64,000 nucleotides of DNA from Entamoeba invadens IP1. Lineage: Eukaryota; Evosea; Mastigamoebida; Endamoebidae. The stretch is from NCBI RefSeq assembly GCF_000330505.1, contig NW_004440445.1:103424-167423 (forward strand). Reading direction: 5' to 3'. A program made the translations under genes and the position numbers. The notes beneath the pieces are model-generated. The model searched no databases. It was not told the origin of the DNA and saw nothing but the letters and a program-made list of their open reading frames with translations. This document shows positions 62,412 to 64,000 of this stretch, piece after piece. Each line of letters starts with the position of its first letter. Positions within the stretch are counted from its first letter, which is position 1.

Positions 62412-63944
62412 TCAGACAAGTGGGTTTGAAGGTTGCATGGAAGCAAGGCTACTCTTTCGCTGTCGCTTGAAAGTTCGTAAGAACTTTGGGTCGACGTTGA
62501 GGGCTGGGCCGTCTTGAGAATCGGAGTAACATACTCCGTCAAAGAGAGCCGGGTATATTCCGTATATCTCTTGCTCTGAAAGCACTTCGATGGTCTTTAG
62601 TGATTCTATTTCCTGCTATTCAGTTATTACGAGGTTACAATAGTATTGTTATAATTAATATTATTAATATTATAAGAAGAATCAAGTGTTCTTATAAAAG
62701 AGTTATAGAATAAGAATAGAATACTATTCAAACAAACGAAAATTTCCTCTTGGTAGTCGATCATTGTTGATAATGCGTTGTTCAGAACTGGTGCTATCAC
62801 TGCTATTGACGTGAACCCCATATCAGCCTTTCTCATCAAACCAGGAGCAAGGCAAACCGCAATTGCTTGCGAATTCATTTTTGTGTCCTTTGTGTTTGTC
62901 ACATTCTTACAGAGAAGAAGAAGACGTCGAATGAAGATTTGGTTCTCGATGGGGAATTTTATGATAAGTCTCCTGATGTCGTTGATGACTTTGTTCTTAT
63001 CTTCGCTCTCCATAACTTTCACAAGTGGTTGCAAGAATTCCTCGGGCCAAATTGGTTGTGGAAGGTCTCGTATGAATTTTTTGAGGATTGAAGATAGAAC
63101 AGTGTTGTCAAGAGTCTTTGTGTCGACTATTCTAATTTCATCGAAGTAATTGTTTATTCTCTCAGTATCAGAAGACAGTCGAAATAATGTGGTTTTATCT
63201 CCTTCTCTTTATTAATATGTTTTATACTATTACTTAACTATACTAACAAAGAACAAACCGGAATTCGCTATTGTTGTCATAATCCTCTCTATGCCAACAG
63301 GTAGACGGGTTGGGGGTGTCTTTTCGTCGTCCAAAATTTGTCGCAAAGTCTTTGTCCGATAGGACACACTTGCTTCTGTATCTTCGCGAAACTCTTTCAT
63401 CACTTTTTTGGCCACCGCATCAAACTGTCCGCCTTTTCCAATCGTCGGGAAATACTTGTCGATTCTTAAAGCGAATGAAGAGATTGCTGCATACCTACAT
63501 ATATTCGATTTCTTGTTTTGGTGGATTTTTGATATTTCTGGGTCGTCCGAGCAAGTGATATCGTCCAACGATAAGTTGTATTTCAAGTCCTGTGACAATT
63601 TTTCGAATATCCCGCCCTACATATCAGTGATATTCTCGTGATTTGTATTGCATGTGATACAGTACATTTTTTAATAATATACAAACGATGTTTTTAAGTG
63701 AGTCACTGACTAGCGTTTGATATGCAGTCGATGCTTTCAGTGTGTTTGAATACGATGACTCGTACGACGAGTTTGTAACCATATTCGACAACGAATTCAA
63801 ATGAGATTTGAGTAAAGTGATCGTCTCAGACACTTTAACTAATTGTTGCGAAATATCTTGTGAACGTATCTCGACAAGTTCAAACAGTTGATCAATGTCA
63901 CCAAGAACTTCCTTCTTCTCCTTCTTCGACTTTTTGCTACTCAT
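62412..63944 (-). CDS. RhoGAP-domain protein, four exons
   Basis: Exons are 63,944-63,688, 63,616-63,259, 63,201-62,738 and 62,615-62,412. All three introns (71, 57 and 122 nt) start GTTTGT, and the joins keep phase. The N-terminal half (exons 1-2) is helical and BAR-like. Exon 3 opens the RhoGAP domain: TLFRLSSDTERIN carries the arginine finger, FIRDLPQPIWPEEF the central motif, and NSQAIAVCLAPGLMR the C-terminal helix. It would stimulate GTP hydrolysis by Rho/Rac GTPases at membranes. The tail (exon 4) is short and polar. The 3' splice site of intron 2 could also be three bases further on. Confidence 0.85.
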
Positions 63945-64000
63945 TTGGTTTTTCAGTTTTAATTCTTTTTACTATTTATTATTTTATTCTTTCTAAGCGG

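Overview
The window looks like nuclear DNA of an Entamoeba species; E. invadens is my best guess, but the species is an inference. The reasons are very AT-rich spacers, short introns starting GTTTGT, a BspA-like leucine-rich repeat protein, a mariner-type transposase relic, and a tRNA/5S rRNA cluster of the Entamoeba type.

Layout. Positions 1-12 kb are gene-poor host DNA dominated by decay: a glycosyltransferase-like pseudogene, one intact BspA-like gene, a broken divergent actin, a broken mariner transposase and two MITE-like elements. Positions 12.2-14.2 kb hold eight tRNA genes (Val-TAC, iMet, Glu-CTC, Asp-GTC, Arg-ACG, Phe-GAA, Val-GAC, Val-CAC) and a 5S rRNA gene. At 15,047-15,066 the last 20 nt of a second 5S gene fuse directly to a large foreign element.

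Positions about 15.06-44.7 kb are a compact, intron-poor, more GC-balanced, virus-like element. It has two inverted arms (about 15.07-21.4 kb and 34.1-39.56 kb) around a 12.7-kb centre, and 5 kb of further genes outside the right arm. Its genes include three superfamily-3 (Rep-type) helicases, two Rad52 homologues, a caspase-like cysteine peptidase (one intact copy, one truncated), a protein kinase, a small protein with an Arg/Tyr-rich N-terminus like the capsids of circular Rep-encoding ssDNA (CRESS) viruses, a long coiled-coil protein, and many short orphan proteins. A roughly 1.77-kb divergent control region occurs three times; the central copy carries ten TCCGTTA/TAACGGA motifs that resemble replication iterons. 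Several genes are broken by stops, frameshifts, a 923-bp deletion and the 5S junction, so this looks like an integrated, decaying element. A run of about 100 Ns near 27 kb marks an assembly gap inside one of its genes.

Positions 44.9-64 kb are again host DNA with denser genes: alanine aminotransferase, two orphan proteins, an RNAi-type RNA-dependent RNA polymerase with one intron, a 2567-residue helical-repeat giant, a four-helix membrane protein, and a four-exon RhoGAP.

Working model for the element (inference): Rep-type helicases and Rad52 would act in replication and recombination from the repeated control regions, the basic protein and neighbouring orphans would form particles, and the kinase and caspase-like peptidase would act on the host. 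No DNA polymerase, integrase or packaging ATPase of a known type was recognised, and no HUH nuclease motif was found in the Rep N-termini.
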